DNA of 64,000 nt, taken from positions 51,119-115,118 of the forward strand of contig JAHBUZ010000013.1 in assembly GCA_019637815.1 (NCBI GenBank). The letters are read 5' to 3'. Of the stretch, positions 62,341 through 64,000 are shown one piece after another. The translations under genes and the position numbers were made by a program. The stretch is from Chloroflexota bacterium (lineage in GTDB: Bacteria > Chloroflexota > Limnocylindria > Limnocylindrales > CSP1-4). The notes under the pieces were generated by a model. The model was given only the letters and a program-made list of their open reading frames with translations. It made no database searches and was not told the origin of the DNA. Within the stretch, counting starts at the first letter, position 1, and every line of letters starts with the position of its first letter.

Positions 62341-63641
62341 GACAGCAGGCGCTCCGGCAGATGCGCCCGATGCGCGGCCGCCATCTCGTCGTAGAGCGCC
62401 TCCGCCCGATGCAGGTCACCCAGCCACGGATGGCTGTTGAGGGCCCGGATGGCATCCCGCCGGTTCCCCGACCAGGCTGCCTCCGCGGTCAGCCACTGGT
62501 ACTCGCCGAGCAGCCCGATCAGCCCGCGGACATGGTGGGGCAGGGCCGGCATGGGCTCCGCGTGCGCGCCCGACGCATCCACGCGTGCGAACACCTCCAC
62601 CACGAGGTCGTCGGGGAACCCGACGAGCGCCCCCGTGGCATTGGGCAGGTTGACGGGCAGCACGAGCCCCAGGTCGTTGTAGGTGCTGTCGATCGCGTCG
62701 AGCGCCAGCTCCAGCTCGAAGATGCCGCCCCGCGAACGTGCCGGGTCGAGCACCGGATCCTCCGACTCGGCCTGCTCGGTGTAGTGGGCCCAGTAGTCGG
62801 GCACCCACGAGAGGATGTCCTCCGCGCGGGTCGTCGGCTTCGCCCGGAGCTCGTCGAGGATCTCGTCGTGGAAGTAGAAGTAGCGCAGGTACTGGGACGG
62901 GATGGCGCCCATGGTCACGGCGAGCTCCACGAACCGCCGGTCGTGGGGATCCACGCCCGCCTCGTCGCGCATGCCCTCCCAGGCCCGCTCGATGGCCACC
63001 ATCGCGTCCTGGCCGTCGTAGTCGGACGAGACGCTCCACGTGGTGTGGTTGAGGCCGATCATGCGTGCCGAGATCCTGGCCGGGTCGAGCCCCGCCGCCT
63101 CCGCGATCTCCTTGGGAAAATCGTATGTCCCCTCGCAGAACGAGAGGAATGGCACGGCCGAGTGCATCGTCGCGGCCTGGGCCACGATGTTCACCGGGTT
63201 CGTGTAGTTGAAGATGCGCGCACGCGGCGCGACCTCGTCCACCACGGCGAGGATGCGCTGGAGCACATGGATGGAGCGGAGCGCCATGAAGAAGCCGCCG
63301 GGGCCCTGCGTCTCCTGGCCGATGACGCCGTGCCGCAGCGGGATGCGCTCATCGAGCACGCGTGCCTCGAAGCCACCGGGCCGATAGCTGGACAGGATGG
63401 CATCCACATCGGTCAGACCCTCGCGCAGGTCCGTGGTCGACCGGAACCGGATGTCATGACCGCGCGCGCGGGCCATCCGGGTGGCCAGCCGCTCCACGAC
63501 GGCGAGGCGCTCGGGCACGAGGTCGATGAGCACGACCTCCGAGCCCGCGAACCGGGCGCCGTGGTTGTGCACGAACGCGGCCATGGTGCCGGCCGCACGG
63601 GTCGAGCCACCGCCCACGTAGGCGAGTCGGATGGATGCCAT
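62337..63641 (-). CDS. Glycoside hydrolase family 4 enzyme
   Basis: 434 aa NAD- and metal-dependent glycosidase. The N-terminal Rossmann motif is YVGGGSTR; the metal and catalytic sites are FNYTNPVNIVAQA near 143, SFCEGTYDF near 168 (metal-binding Cys) and GLNHTTW near 196 (His). GH4 members act on phosphorylated or free alpha- and beta-glucosides, galactosides or glucuronides. Here the pairing with an unphosphorylated-sugar ABC importer and a kinase argues for a free sugar substrate. It is downstream of a sugar permease gene and 11 bases from it. Confidence 0.85.
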   Translation of the reverse strand: MASIRLAYVGGGSTRAAGTMAAFVHNHGARFAGSEVVLIDLVPERLAVVERLATRMARARGHDIRFRSTTDLREGLTDVDAILSSYRPGGFEARVLDERIPLRHGVIGQETQGPGGFFMALRSIHVLQRILAVVDEVAPRARIFNYTNPVNIVAQAATMHSAVPFLSFCEGTYDFPKEIAEAAGLDPARISARMIGLNHTTWSVSSDYDGQDAMVAIERAWEGMRDEAGVDPHDRRFVELAVTMGAIPSQYLRYFYFHDEILDELRAKPTTRAEDILSWVPDYWAHYTEQAESEDPVLDPARSRGGIFELELALDAIDSTYNDLGLVLPVNLPNATGALVGFPDDLVVEVFARVDASGAHAEPMPALPHHVRGLIGLLGEYQWLTAEAAWSGNRRDAIRALNSHPWLGDLHRAEALYDEMAAAHRAHLPERLLS

Positions 63642-63652
63642 ATCGCTGTCTG

Positions 63653-64000
63653 CTACTCCTTGACGGAACCGGTGAGGAAGCCCCGGATGAACTGGCGCTG
63701 GAGGACCACGTAGGCCACGATGACCGGCAGCGCCACGAGCACGGCTGCTGCGGCGACCACCGTCTGGTCGACCGACCGCTGGGCTCCCGCGAAGAACGTC
63801 AGCGCGAGAGGTGCCGTGAGCAGTCTGCCACTCGGGTTCATGACGAGTGCCAGCAGGAAGTCGTTCCAGGTGTACATGAAGATGAGCACCGAGAGGGTGA
63901 GGATGGCTGGCATCGCGCTCGGCACGAGGATCGCCACGAGCGTCCGGAAGTGCCCCGCGCCGTCCACCCGGGCCGCCTCGATGAGCGAGCGCGGCGCGTT
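63653..64000 (-). CDS. Sugar ABC transporter permease, MalG type, cut by the window end
   Basis: The C-terminal 115 residues of a MalG-type permease are present. The frame is open to base 64000: the EAA loop RSLIEAARVDGAGHF at the window edge, then YTWNDFLLALVMNPSG and the tail RQFIRGFLTGSVKE. The start lies outside; an internal ATG at 63967 is not the true start. It begins the sugar import, GH4, kinase and unknown operon on the minus strand. Confidence 0.85.
   Translation of the reverse strand, partial: NAPRSLIEAARVDGAGHFRTLVAILVPSAMPAILTLSVLIFMYTWNDFLLALVMNPSGRLLTAPLALTFFAGAQRSVDQTVVAAAAVLVALPVIVAYVVLQRQFIRGFLTGSVKE

Overview
The window is 64 kb of very GC-rich bacterial DNA. It is gene-dense, uses many GTG starts and ATGA/GTGA overlaps, and shows no rRNA, tRNA, CRISPR array or recognisable IS element. 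Lineage cannot be fixed from the sequence. The gene content (several ABC importers, LacI and AraC regulators, a PitA-DUF47 pair, a PPK1-CHAD pair, non-lipoprotein solute-binding proteins) would suit a soil or freshwater Chloroflexota of the Limnocylindria type or a high-GC actinobacterium. That placement is inference.

Layout. 1-4.1 kb: the end of a class III aminotransferase, then a TauABC/SsuABC-type importer with two permeases. 4.2-14 kb: mixed housekeeping and metabolic genes, namely a TolB-like propeller protein, a cupredoxin, upp, an asparaginase-family protein, a DnaJ-domain protein, a BBE-type flavin oxidase divergent from an AraC regulator that lacks its cupin half, gltX, an NTF2-like protein and an OmpR-type regulator. 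14-17 kb: a secreted protein of unknown function, then DUF47-pitA. 17-25.7 kb: a sugar locus made of LacI with two unknown genes, divergent from a binding protein, two permeases, an esterase-like hydrolase and a mannitol-dehydrogenase-family enzyme, followed by a PHP protein. 25.9-41.2 kb: a phosphate and polyphosphate island with a PhoR-like kinase, a SixA-like phosphatase, phoU-pstB-pstA-pstC-pstS, a regulator with a degenerate receiver, ppk1 with a CYTH-CHAD protein, a DUF971 protein, an S9 peptidase and a Ppx/GppA protein. 41.3-43.8 kb: a GT87-like membrane protein, deoC and a NUDIX hydrolase.

43.9-56.6 kb is the accessory region. Most of its genes are on the minus strand: a Fic protein, a 138-aa unknown, an SNF2-type helicase with a C-terminal DUF3883 domain, a zinc-ribbon protein, a DUF1156 DNA methyltransferase, a HEPN/DUF499 ATPase, and a two-gene unknown cassette. 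One XRE-type regulator on the plus strand sits inside the block beside a perfect 18-bp palindrome. The helicase-methylase-ATPase core resembles the Hma class of predicted anti-phage systems. The methylase reading frame is broken at an 11-base poly-G tract, and 10 bases would restore it, so this is either a phase-variation switch or an assembly error.

56.8-64 kb: a complete PotABCD-type polyamine importer (ATPase, TAT-exported binding protein, two permeases), then a second sugar locus on the minus strand with an unknown protein, a BadF-type kinase, a GH4 glycosidase and a sugar permease cut by the window end.

Regulation visible in the DNA: G[TC]TNAC units repeated every 11 bp, resembling Pho boxes, lie upstream of pstS, upstream of the degenerate regulator and upstream of pitA. 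LacI-type operators flank and overlap a consensus-like promoter in the 19.3 kb divergent region. A 13-bp perfect hairpin separates pstS from pstC.
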